Source: Bemisia tabaci (lineage: Eukaryota; Arthropoda; Insecta; Hemiptera; Aleyrodidae). Taken from it: 64,000 nucleotides of DNA. Of this stretch, positions 10,984-21,060 are shown piece by piece. The DNA is taken from contig NC_092798.1 of NCBI RefSeq assembly GCF_918797505.1, positions 48,692,985-48,756,984 on the forward strand. Direction: 5' to 3'. A program made the position numbers and the translations under genes. The notes under the pieces were generated by a model that was not told where the DNA came from, did not search any database, and saw nothing but the letters and a program-made list of their open reading frames with translations. The stretch's first letter is position 1. Each line of letters begins with the position of its first letter.

Positions 10984-12252
10984 ATTGTTTAAGTATTGCA
11001 CTTAATTCAATTTGCGTTTTTTAATGGAAAATAATTATTCCGCGACGCTGGATGTTCGGTCTGGGATCTCTGGAAATTACACGTGTGAGTTTTGAAAGCC
11101 ACCATGGATTCTTGAATTTTAATATCCGGGAATATAACGGCAAATTTTTTGACGCGATTCTATCTTATACGGCTGGTGCAACTATGACTGCCTAATTTTT
11201 TTTATTCTATAGGTATATCATTGTTAACTCGACTAAGTAAAATGTCGTGAAATATCAAAAACTCAAAGTAAAGTACAAAACATGAAAACAAAATTATATG
11301 CTTAAATGCGAGAGGAAAACACTGTTTGAACACCCTGATGCTGATCATGTCAAAATTCGACTTATAGAATTTGGACTTTCCGGCCAACTTGTTCTGAAAT
11401 AGTCATGTCTTGCATATGTAGTAAATTTGGTAATTTTGATGCAGAATATTCTATAAATTACCAACGAATAATTTTATAAATAATTTTATAAATAATTTTA
11501 TAAATTATTATATAAATAATCCAAATATTTTATTTTTCTCAAATAAGATATTTAATGCGCGAACTTTTAGCAACTTTTCAATGTCATCAGAATCTCTCAG
11601 ATGGGGACTGGTTTAAGTTCAAGATGACCAAAAATAGGCAACCTCGGTTATTTTGAACCGGTTGGTTATTATTTTTAGGCCTGGACGTCAAATCTGAAGT
11701 CCATTGTTGACACTGGTATGTTGTACATACCCAAAAAAGAAATAAAGAAGTCTAAAATCTACACGCTTTGGAGCAAACTTCATCGAAAGATGAGCTGCTC
11801 GACGCGAGGTGGCGCAGAGCGCGCGGCGCGTGTCCCGATACGCGCACGGCTCGAGCGCGGCGCCCTCCCCTCCCTCGCCGCGCGCAGTTTCTTTTTAACC
11901 TCGTCAAGGAAAATTGGAATTTTGATTTTCCTAAGCGATTTCATTTGAACATACAAATTCAATAAGTGGTTTCTGCCCCTTCCCTCGGCTCGGGCGCCCC
12001 TCGCCCCTGCCTTGCCTGGCGCTGGCGGCCCCATCAAACTCAATAACGCCCGGCGCGGGCCCCGGGGCTTCGCATACATGTTCACGTCCTACGTCGTCCG
12101 CCTCCTCTTTTATTTTAGCAATATTACCTCAATTGCCAATCTTACGCCCCCCTCGGAGCGCCGCCTCGAGTTTTCGCGACGCTCCGCCAGGGAGCGACAT
12201 CCACCCGAATCCTCAGTTCTTGGCGTTTTCATCTCTATCTAGAGACATTTCT
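10984..12252. other. Unique DNA with GC-rich island
   Basis: 11466-11520 is an AT-only tandem repeat with a 12-bp unit like AAATAATTTTAT. About 11800-11890 and 11970-12200 are GC- and CpG-rich with interleaved TTTAATTTA stretches. No exon is recognised; the island lies within the Rx intron or just upstream of Rx and could be regulatory. Confidence 0.4.
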
Positions 12253-12510
12253 TAGGGAGCCGTATACAAGTATTACGTAACGTATTAAGGGGAGGGGTTT
12301 GATGCATTGTTACGGTGCATTAAGTGAGGGGAGGGGGGTCAAACCCAGCGTTACGTAATAAATCCGAGTGAGGGGGGGGGGGGTGACTTTGAAAAAAACG
12401 TGCAAAAAATTGAAAACCTTGCCGTTGCTTCCTTGATTTTTGTAAATTGAGCGGGAGGGGGGAGGGTGAAAATCGGAAAAATGGCGTTACGTAATACTTG
12501 AACGACCTCT
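12253..12510. mobile_element. Palindromic MITE with CAAGTATTACGTAACG ends
   Basis: Left CAAGTATTACGTAACG and right CGTTACGTAATACTTG lie about 240 bases apart. The interior is G-run-rich (GGGGAGGGG, G tract near 12370). Ends of this general form are widespread in insect genomes. Confidence 0.8.
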
Positions 12511-12530
12511 AAGAGGACCCCACTCGCATT

Positions 12531-12776
12531 CTGCCTCGCTAAGAAAAAATGCCGAATGAACCATCAGGCGTTCACAAATTTCATATGATAAGATACAAAA
12601 TTGGGAAAGATGTAAATATTTTTCTTTCAATTTTTCAGACGATTTTATTCGCAATTCATTTGAAAAAAAATCCGAAGTTTCACTAAAAAATGCATAACTT
12701 TCCTCCAAAATAAATTGTTTATCGGGGATTTGGCAACAGTCGAATGTGCATATGGCGTTTTTTCGAAGCGTGGTAG
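12531..12776. mobile_element. Family B MITE with CATT duplication
   Basis: Starts CTGCCTCGCTAAGAAAAAATG and ends GGCGTTTTTTCGAAGCGTGGTAG. CATT lies immediately outside both ends, a 4-bp target duplication. Non-coding. Confidence 0.8.
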
Positions 12777-13084
12777 CATTAATGTACCTTAAGAAACAGA
12801 GTATGACCATTGAAGGATCCACTTGCGATTGGCTAGTTCGAATGGCCAAACATGGCGTAAACTGTCGGAAATGACCGAAATTATAATCAGAAATAGGCAA
12901 AAATATCCAACAATGCACGAGGTATGGTTGCTCTACTAGGAATGGTGTTTCCACAGCGCACTGGGGCGCTCTGCGCCGCCTAAACGCCACATGAATCTGT
13001 CATGATGGAGATCTTCCGATAGCTGGCATCCCTCCATCTCTTTTTGGATGTCTTCTATCTACGTGATATTATCATGTGGTACAA

Positions 13085-13121
13085 TGAATTATCATCTAAT
13101 ATGCAAATATCTGTGTTTCAG
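13085..13121 (+). other. Splice acceptor of the Rx last intron
   Basis: A possible branch-point context (CTAAT near 13096) and a T-rich tract precede AG at 13120-13121. Translation from 13122 restores the homeodomain reading frame exactly at V47-W48. An octamer-like ATGCAAAT lies at 13101-13108, inside the last 25 bases of the intron; its significance is unknown. Confidence 0.85.
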
Positions 13122-13547
13122 GTATGGTTCCAGAACCGACGAGCAAAATGGCGGCGACAAGAGAAGATGGAAGCCACGCGGCTGGGCCTGAGCGAATACC
13201 ACCACTCGCTCAACTCCCTCGGGCGAGTACCCGGTTCCAGCCTCGCCTTGCCAGTCGACTCCTGGCTCGCCACACCCCTCCTCTCCGCGCTCCCAGGGTT
13301 CCTCCCCCACCCCCAGACCGGGTACCCCAGCTACCTGACGCCCCCCACCGCCGCCTCCCTGCCCCCCGACCCCATCTCCGTGCCCCCCACCCGGGGCTCG
13401 GCGTCCCCCGACTCCCTCCACCCCATCCCCCATCCCCACTCACCCCACCACGACCCCCGCACCGCCTCCATACAGGCGCTGCGGCTCAAGGCCAAAGAAC
13501 AGGTGGAATCCATTACTAGGTCTTCTAAAGGTCTTCAGATGGTCTAA
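13122..13547 (+). CDS. Rx: Rx retinal homeobox, terminal coding exon (partial)
   Basis: Last coding exon (141 codons plus stop) of a paired-like homeodomain transcription factor; Rx proteins are nuclear DNA-binding regulators of eye and anterior brain development. The intron ends in a pyrimidine-rich stretch and AG at 13120-13121. The exon opens in phase 0 with VWFQNRRAKWRRQEK, the second half of homeodomain helix 3, where many paired-class homeobox genes are split. Residues about 18-22 read RLGLS. Then comes a block (residues about 46-75) with LPVD.WL, PLLSALPGFL, HPQT and YPSYLTPP, which I recognise from Drosophila Rx. A proline-rich linker follows, then an OAR motif (RTASIQALRLKAKEQ, from residue 113) close to the C-terminus. 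The linker is far shorter than in Drosophila Rx. Exon codons are strongly C-rich, unlike the flanks. Upstream exons with the N-terminus and homeodomain helices 1-2 were not found in the preceding 13 kb. Family assignment is confident; Rx rather than another OAR paired-like gene rests on the PLLSALPGFL block. Confidence 0.93.
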   Translation, partial: VWFQNRRAKWRRQEKMEATRLGLSEYHHSLNSLGRVPGSSLALPVDSWLATPLLSALPGFLPHPQTGYPSYLTPPTAASLPPDPISVPPTRGSASPDSLHPIPHPHSPHHDPRTASIQALRLKAKEQVESITRSSKGLQMV

Positions 13548-13631
13548 AGCTTTGTAAATATGTTTATAGTTGGGGAAGAGAAGGTGTTTACTTGAGTCTT
13601 CGAAAAGGTGTAAATCAGGAAAACAGACCAA

Positions 13632-13637
13632 AATAAA
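13632..13637 (+). promoter_or_regulatory. Candidate poly(A) signal for Rx
   Basis: AATAAA lies 85 bases after the Rx stop codon and before the first downstream transposon (13700). It is the nearest canonical hexamer. Others lie further down (about 14034, 14809 and 15023), so a longer 3' UTR that includes the family A element is possible. Confidence 0.45.
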
Positions 13638-13699
13638 GAAGCTACGGGCTGTATGGACTTACCGTCTGCTCCGGGCTCAGAGGCCGAAAGTTCCAGGTG

Positions 13700-13924
13700 C
13701 ACTAAAAAAAAAACACATTGGATCTAGAGTCCAGACTCTTGAAAACATTGACTAGAAAAAATACTCTTGCTTCAATCAGATTTTTGCTTAAATCAAAAGG
13801 AAATCCGCTCACGACTTGGTTCTTCATTTAAGCGAAAATAATCCGATTGAATCAAGAGTACTTCTTCTTGTCGATGTTTTTAAGAGTCTGGACTCTAGAT
13901 CCAATGTGTTTTTTTTTTCCAGTG
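13700..13924. mobile_element. Family A palindromic MITE, 3' of Rx
   Basis: CACT plus an A run, then ACACATTGGATCTAGAGTCC; the right end is the complement, ending CCAGTG. The inner arms are also complementary (GATTCAATC/GATTGAATC region), so the whole element folds back. Insertion lies 150 bases past the Rx stop. Confidence 0.88.
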
Positions 13925-15063
13925 TGCTACAACCGGAATTTTTAGCGTCTGAGCCCGGAACGCGTACGGTATGTCTATCTAGCCCATGGGTACGGTTTTC
14001 ACGGCCGGAGAATTTCTTTCAGTGCAAGCATTTTAATAAATTGAGAGAGGAAGTTGTAAAAACATCCGTGTACAAAAATTTACTAATTATGTTTCACACG
14101 AGTATTGAGTTAGTAAACTTTATTTACAGTTTGAGCAGGTTAAAATGTAGCTCTTTCATATTGTCTTTTGGGATTATTTACTTTATACCTATATAGCTCT
14201 CAGAATGCAGAAAACAAGCTATTGCTTATCATAGAATTCGTCTGTTTGTATCCTTTTCTAAATGATTACCACAGAAAATGTCTAACAATGATTGTTCAAT
14301 CGCTAAATATTAAAGAAATATGTTTTTTTTTTTAAATTTTCACGTATACCCTCTGAAGATGATGCTGTATGCTGAAGTTCAAGCATTCGAATAATTGAAA
14401 TTTCGGCTTGAACATCGACACATGATTCATTACTAGTTTTCCCATATTTTTCTTTTCATTTTATGCTATTTTCTACTTATTCTCAAATTGTTCATCATCG
14501 AGTCTCAAGTGTAACCTTCATGATTTCACTCCATTGATACTTGATCAATGTGTTGAAATCATCCATAAAGGTCACTCCCTTATCAGACACATGTCCAAAG
14601 ATGTAAAGTGATTCGTTACTTACAATATAAGTGTGTACAATATGAGTGCATCCCGCTCCAGGAATTGATGTGCGCTATGTGTATATAAAATACAATAATT
14701 ATGGTTATTCATCGCGCAAGGTTTGCACAAGCCATAGTCAGTGTAATATTAAACTTATGTATATAATATGTTCTTGTATATACTTAACACGATCACTTGT
14801 AAATAAAATTAAATTATTATCATACCTTTCTCTCGCCTTATTTTCTATCATACAAGCTAGTGAAACTCGGGGAAATTGCCGAGTTTTAATTTATTTATTT
14901 GAACATTTAAATCTCATTTTTTTCGGAATTACGATTATTTGGACGTGTTTAACCTCAGTCTAACTACATTTAACGTTGCCTAATGGCCTGGTTTTATTTT
15001 ATTTTTTCTTCAGAAGTCGGAGCAATAAACGCATGCCTTGAACATTTCTGCGGAACTTTTAAA
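13925..15063. other. AT-rich Rx downstream region
   Basis: No repeat family noticed. Several AATAAA hexamers occur (about 14034, 14809, 15023), so this could include a long Rx 3' UTR. The small frames are uninformative. Confidence 0.35.
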
Positions 15064-15147
15064 TTTTATTTTATTTGTCTATTTATTTATTTATTTATTT
15101 ATTTATCTATTTATTTATTTATTTTTTAAAAAAAAAAAAAAAAAAAA
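15064..15147. repeat. (TTTA)n microsatellite followed by poly(A)
   Basis: TTTA repeats, with a few substitutions, run into about 20 A residues. Confidence 0.95.
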
Positions 15148-15518
15148 CATTTTTCACACAAAATATCCTTACACAATTTCACTTCAAGATATTGCTGAGT
15201 TTTCCTGTGAGTAAATAACTAAATAAGACACATGCCTATTAAATTAAAATTAGACAATATCTGATGTAGTTAGTCTGATTCTTGTCATAGTCGTCCATTT
15301 ATGGCCAAAATGGCCCAAATCATACACTGCAACTCGTAAAGTGCAACTCACTACAGCAAAGATTTAATGGTCAATTATTGAGCGGCTACTTAGCTCCAGA
15401 TTTTCAGGTATGTTATGAATAATCTCTGAGAGGCTCATCGCGCTGACGAAGACCAAATTTGATCCTGAAGCATTTGTTTAAATTACTCCAAAATCATTTC
15501 TAAAATGAACATCGAAGA

Positions 15519-15745
15519 CCAAAGCGCGAAACCACGTATCTCTGTTTGCGACGTCTCAGACTTCCTGTGATACTTTCTTTGTTTTTTGGGAAACTTGTCA
15601 ATATATTTTCTTGAGAGATCTCTTGATTTTTCCTCTCTGTCAGCAAAGTATTCGGTATTAATTTCAAGCTAAAAAGTTGGCTTGTCTCTCTTGGAAGAAA
15701 TGAAATAGCAGCGGAAATTTTGAAACATCGCAATGAAGATATGTA
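15519..15745. mobile_element. Family E palindrome
   Basis: Left arm GCGCGAAACCACGTATCTC and GCAGACTTCCTGTGATAC; the right arm has GCGGAAATTTTGAAACATCG. The arms are imperfectly complementary. Confidence 0.6.
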
Positions 15746-15879
15746 TGGAGATGGAGATGGTTATGCACTTCCACCATCGGTATAGTAAATAAAAGTAGAA
15801 TGCACTATTTCAATATACCATTTCCTAGATGCACTGCAGTGTGATACTACGGGCAAGTACACTTGAAGGACTTGGATGA

Positions 15880-16135
15880 CAGGGGCATAAGTGCAATTTT
15901 TGAAAAAATTGAGATATTAATGACTTCAAGTAAAACTGGCTCAATGCATACTCTGCGAAAAATTCGCTCAAAAGTTTCAGTTTTTAAGCATCAAAAAGTC
16001 AATTTTAACTTCCTTTCCGCCGAGAAGATCCATGTAATTTTGAAACTTCATGCAAACACGTATTTCTCGAAATATTCACGTATTAATAATATAATTTCAC
16101 GTAATTACGCGCCTTGTCCTCCTCATAAAAATGGT
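15880..16135. repeat. Dispersed repeat shared with 34900-35125
   Basis: Shared landmarks in order: TTGAGATATTAATGA.TTCA, AAGCATCAAAAAGTCAATTT, AGATCCATGTAATTT, CGTATTTCTCGAAATA and CGCCTTGTCCTCC. A 108-codon frame here is not conserved in the second copy. Confidence 0.7.
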
Positions 16136-16528
16136 TTTAAAGAACAGCATTTTAACAAACTGATCTGTTATTACATTTTGCTTGAATAAGGTACCATAAA
16201 ACCAGTTAAAATGTCAAAACGTTATTCTCTGACGTGTGCACATGAGGTTAAGCTGAGAAAATTATTAAAAAAATAAAAAATAAAAGAAAATACAATTTCT
16301 GAATGATTAATGATTGTAAATGTCTTTCAAAGGTCGTTTGAAATTGGAAGATAGGACATGAAACAGAGCAAACATGCAGAAAAAATCGAAAAAATCGTCG
16401 CTTCCCTGGCGAGGAAAAGAGCCTCCATTCCAAAGATGCTACATTGACACAAACGATTCACTTTCCACTAGCATATGAGTGTGCGATAATTTCTGTCCGA
16501 AATTCGTCAGAAAAACTTCGGCAGTATG

Positions 16529-16793
16529 CTACCGTGCTAAGGAAGAACACCGTATGAGCCTTCAGACGTTGCTAAGTTTCCTCCGATAAAAACCGAATTC
16601 ACTGGAAAAATTGTGAATATTAAATTCCAAAATTTTCAGACAATTTTGTACGCAATTTAACCTAAAATATCTGAAAATTTTAAGGAAAAATATGCATGAA
16701 TGTTGTCAAAAATACACGTTTTATCAAGGGAAATTTGGCAATTCTAGAATGTTCATACGGCGTTCTTCCTTGTAGCACGGCAGTATAAGCATA
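16529..16793. mobile_element. Family B MITE
   Basis: CTACCGTGCTAAGGAAGAAC at the left; GGCGTTCTTCCTTGTAGCACG then GCAG at the right. Flanks TATG and TATA are near-matching 4-bp duplications. Confidence 0.75.
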
Positions 16794-17138
16794 GGGTTTG
16801 CGAGCAACACAGTTCATTTTAACACAATTGCGTCCAAATGCTGCTTCGTCATAGCACACCGACCTCATGTCCCCGAGAAGTGCGGTTGAGGGCGAAAAAT
16901 AAGGGATTCTCGTTTCCGTGATCAACCTCGGTTAGGAGGGATTATTTAGCTGCTGCAAATTTGCAGGTGGCATGTTTAACACCGCCATTTTCGTCTGCTC
17001 TTCCATTACGTAATCGCTTTGACGGGGACGTGGAATTTAATTCATAGTTTGCGGCATTTCGCTTCCTACGTCCTACCACGGCGAAGTAAAATCAGGGGCG
17101 AACTTAATTCAACGAACTAGTTTTCTTACATTGCATTT
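16794..17138. other. Unique DNA
   Basis: Nothing recognised. Confidence 0.35.
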
Positions 17139-17299
17139 AGCGTGGCGTGCTTTGCGATAATTCGATCCATCTGCCATCTGAACCTATGTAAAAGGATCAA
17201 TAAACAGGATGTTAACAACGAATACCTTAATAATCGATTCTTTACCATAGTTTCAAATTGGGAAATGCCAAAAGCGATCATTCTCCTAGCCACTGTTAC
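17139..17299 (+). mobile_element. Family C hAT-like MITE, decayed
   Basis: Contains GCGTGGCGTGCTTTGCGATA, GATCAATAAACAGG and CCATAGTTTCAAATTGG, ending near TAGCCACTG. Confidence 0.7.
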
Positions 17300-17392
17300 T
17301 GATCAGCTTTATATCAGCTGATAGTATGAACACCGTTTGAGTGGGGTAATTTGGGCCCGGAAATCTCCCTTAAAAGGAAAACCAGGGTATCA

Positions 17393-17792
17393 TTTGGACT
17401 GCATTTTGCAATTTGGACCTGTAAATTCTGGCTCATCTGAAAAAACACATATCGTCACCTTCCAGGCAAAGTATCACAAGCGCCATGCGACGTTTAAAAA
17501 TTTCCGCCGCCATTATATTTTTTTACAGAGAAATTGTTCAACGAACCTGTCCGAAAATTACACCGAATTTTCTTTGTGCTGCCGTTAAAATTTAGTGAAA
17601 TTTTCGAACAGATTCAACCAACAATTTCTCAGTAAAAAAATAAAATGGCGGCGGAAATTTTTAAACGTCGCATGGCGCTTGTGATACTTTGCCTGGAAGG
17701 TGACGATATGTGCATAGGGAAACTAAAGGCATATACGTTGTTTTTAAACCGGGCCGGAATTTATAGGTCCAAATTGCAAAATGCAGTCCATT
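17393..17792. mobile_element. Family J with nested element V
   Basis: J left arm TTTGGACTGCATTTTGC (17393) and right arm GCAAAATGCAGTCCA (17792) flank V (about 17452-17706). V is a palindrome with ends TCGTCACCTTCC and GGAAGGTGACGA. TA lies at both V junctions, consistent with Tc1/mariner-type insertion at the centre of J. Confidence 0.8.
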
Positions 17793-18155
17793 TGAGCTAA
17801 ATCGTTGAGGAACACAAGACGTAAATTTTTTTTAGAACCTTACCTGAATGCACTCAAATACTGCCAGTGCCTGGACACCCCCCCCCCCCCTTGTCTACAC
17901 GACTGAATACTGCCAAGGGACTGGTCTAATTGTGAAGTTAAGTAAGGAGGTAAGCACCAACCTTACCCACCCTATAATCGTCGTTTCCGTCACGAAAGAA
18001 CGTAACTCCATTTCAATGTTGCCAAAGAGCCTCCCAAAATGCCGCCCCTTTTTCGGTATTCGATCCGACCATCGCACTAAGGTTTAAGTGGAAGCTTATA
18101 ATAACAGAAAACTCAGGAAAAAATTTCAAGATGAGTATAGGAACCGTTTTTGAGT

Positions 18156-18159
<4 letters not shown>

Positions 18160-18199
<40 letters not shown>

Positions 18200-18206
18200 G
18201 GGGGGG
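18160..18206. repeat. Poly(G) tract
   Basis: 39 consecutive G, then T, then 7 G. It sits near the break in the left arm of the Q structure. Length is likely unreliable in any assembly. Confidence 0.95.
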
Positions 18207-19619
18207 TGTGACGGTAATACTTTCCGTCACTTAAGTTCCGAATAAGTAATCACCTAGGAAATTTTGTTTTATTTTAAACCATGTCCAGATTTTAAATCTT
18301 ATGTAAAAATTTCGATGGCTACAACGGTAGCAGGTAATTGCGACAGTAGCGCACTCTGTAGGGTCGGTGAAGTAGCGGAATACCGTAGTACACCGGTCGG
18401 CCGCCACGCGCCACTCGAGCGCTCTCGCGGAGCGATCCGGACCCGACTACAGCTGTTTAGCGTGTGCACGACGTGACGTCTCAGTCGTTCAGACTCCTAA
18501 GAAAAAGTCGGTTTTTTATAATTTTTTATTTATTAGTTAATTGTTTTCAGCAAATTTACTCAAGAAAGTCGCGAAGCTAATTTAGGCAAATCATTTGATG
18601 TAAGAATGAATTTATTAAATTGTATATTTAACTTATTGGAGTTGAATGAAATTGGTCAATGCGCACGGAAGGTAGATGAAATGAATTTGATCGGGTCCCG
18701 ACCGGTACGACGCAGCGGAGGTCCGATTTTTCAGATCCTTGTATTTCCGATTTGCAAATCTGTGCACGTGATGAGTTGCACGCTTGCAAATGAGAGCTGA
18801 GCTGAGCTCCTCACCGCATTTATCCTCTTGTGTGACGCCCCTGTATATGGGTAGCTCCTATGGTGAATAAATGCATGAGCATGAGTCTTTTAACCTAGTA
18901 ATCTCTTATTGAAATGTATTAAATGAATTTTATTCTTATTCGGAAGCAGATTTAATTTAATTTAATCATGGAAAATAAATCTCTCATAATTGATCAATTT
19001 CCAAGTGTGCACGTGTTGAGTAGCACCTGGGACTTTGGTTATTATTGGAATTTATTTTGGAAAATATTTATTTCGTATCCTAAATCTACCATTCAAGATT
19101 GAGTGCACGTGGTGAGTAGCACCGGTTGTTTGGGAGATTTAAGGTAAAATAAATAATCAAAGAGTAATTCATTCGAAAGTTCGAAAACCTTTTTGTCCCC
19201 TTTTCCGTTCCTTTCAAAGTACCCATTTTAAAAGTCAATCCGACCAACTCATTCACCTTCAATCATCCTAATTTTGATCTCGTATTTAGTTTTATTTTTT
19301 TTTTGTCTTGAGAATTTTTTAAGTTTGTAATTGTGTTCAAAAAGTAGTTTCTTTTCTCGTCAATAAAAATTGACTCTAGTACGTTCAAATTTGCTCTCAT
19401 TATTCCTTCCTGCCAATCCTGTCCTCACCTCAGGAAAATTTTATTTTTGATCACGCACTTCGAGTGTGTTGGCGCCCGAACCCAGGCGTCCCGACGAGCA
19501 TCTGGCACCCGAAATTTGTGGCTTGATCTGTTGAAGCTCGATCCTTTCCGGAAGGCTTGCTTTCTGACGATCAGGATCGTACGAGCTCTCGCTTTTCCTC
19601 GCCACAGGGGGGAGGGGTC
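18207..19619 (+). mobile_element. Truncated LTR-retroelement-like insertion
   Basis: Sequence inserted in the Q left arm. It has a CpG-rich promoter-like part (18340-18480) ending near an initiator-like TCAGTCGTTCAG, AATAAA hexamers at about 18867 and 19362, and a primer-binding-site-like motif at 19468. The motif GTGCACGTG.TGAGT.GCAC occurs three times (about 18764, 19007, 19103). No gag/pol frame and no second LTR follow, so this would be a 5' LTR plus leader only. LTR boundaries (TG...CA) are not clear, which keeps the call tentative. Confidence 0.4.
19468..19485 (+). promoter_or_regulatory. Primer-binding-site-like motif
   Basis: TGGCGCCCGAACC begins with TGG and resembles retroelement sites complementary to tRNA 3' ends (Lys-type TGGCGCCC...). 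It lies about 100 bases after an AATAAA. Position and sequence fit a site just 3' of a 5' LTR. Confidence 0.45.
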
Positions 19620-19789
19620 AAACTTCGGCCTTATTTTTCACTATTTTCTTGTTGAATTGATGTGTCTTGGGGGGTGTTATCGTTGTTTACACATGTTATA
19701 CACACCGGTTCCTACGTATTTTTACACGCAAAATCGAGTTTTAATGTAGACAAGTCGATATATAGATCGGTTAAAGGTTTCTTTAGCGG

Positions 19790-21060
19790 AGGAATTCGAG
19801 GCACGACCTCAGCTTAGAACGCCTTCAAATCCAGCGATACTCTCCGCTTTGCCAAGGAGTTAGTTTAGTTGCTTAACCGAACCTAACACAGATTTTTGAT
19901 GACATTTCACGAACTCGCGAGTGTGCTAGCTGGCACCATGTTTCCAAGAAGAAGGGGCTGACGTATGTTTGAATTCAAAGCATAATAATCCCTACTTCCA
20001 ATCTTGTTTTTTCACTTTAAACCGATTTAATTTTTTGATTAAACACGAATAGATTGCAATTTGCGGCGATTGCTAATTGCCTGCAACATATATACCTAAG
20101 AATGTTTGTGAAGAAATTAATGAGAAAAAAAACTACTGACTGAACAATCACAATCACTGCCTGTGAATATGTTAATTAAACAATACTAAAGCACCTTATC
20201 GATGGATGATGAAAGTGCACATGTGCGAATCTCGGAAAACACGATTTTCCAGGAGGGTAAAAAAACTGTCTGCATTCCTCTTTATTATCGGTAGATGGGT
20301 AAAAATTCTTGAGGATAGCAAGAATAAGATGGTTTTTCAAACTCCATCAGCAGTTTCAATAATTTCTCGAACTGTTAGAAAATACGGCAGAAATGCCGAG
20401 ATTCGCGTTTTTGGCACTAAGAATCGACACTTCATCAAAAGAAACGCATTTTTTAAATCAGTGTTTTAAATTTATTGGTGGATTTGGATCATTTAAAAAC
20501 TAAAAAAAGGGTTTCAAACTTAAAATTCCTTATCAGCTAAGATTAGGTTCCATCCACCCATCCATCCATGCTTTTAGCTTTTTTAATGGACAAGCGGACC
20601 TTTCCTTCAATTTTGATCATACACAGTTAATCAACGAAAGCTCATTTTATCCGTGCGAAACATTTTAAATTCACAACCGTTTTTGAGTAAGTTGCGATCT
20701 TGTAAACGGGGACTCTTCCAGTCTCACTTCAGAATACGATGACCGAACAAAGGGACTTAAAATGCACAATCTAATCAAGCCACCAGCTCTTCTTCGAAAT
20801 AAGACATAGAGACCAAAAACAATCTGATTATTTTTTCGAAAAATAATATTCCATCGTCATTTTTCCATTATGCGGCTCGATTTAGAACCCAAAAATATGA
20901 ACTTTATGGTCAACATCGTTGAACAAGGCCTCTCACAATGGATGCAGATGAGCGCCTTCAAATCATTCCATAAACTTAATGCAAAATTCTGATACCACTA
21001 ATCGTGCATACCAGCAGTCACTTTGCATACCTGGCCATTTGAAGGCGAATCATTGACTTC
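19790..21060. other. Interior of the large Q structure, no recognised gene
   Basis: Mostly AT-rich. The only frame of note is 20206-20469 (87 codons, basic, with repeated K/R runs), which matches nothing I recognise. No repeat relation to the rest of the window was seen. Confidence 0.35.

Noticed and set aside
13092..13519. Antisense and +2 frames across the Rx exon (115 and 131 codons)
   Set aside because: Shadows of the C-rich Rx coding sequence; the conserved protein is in one frame only.
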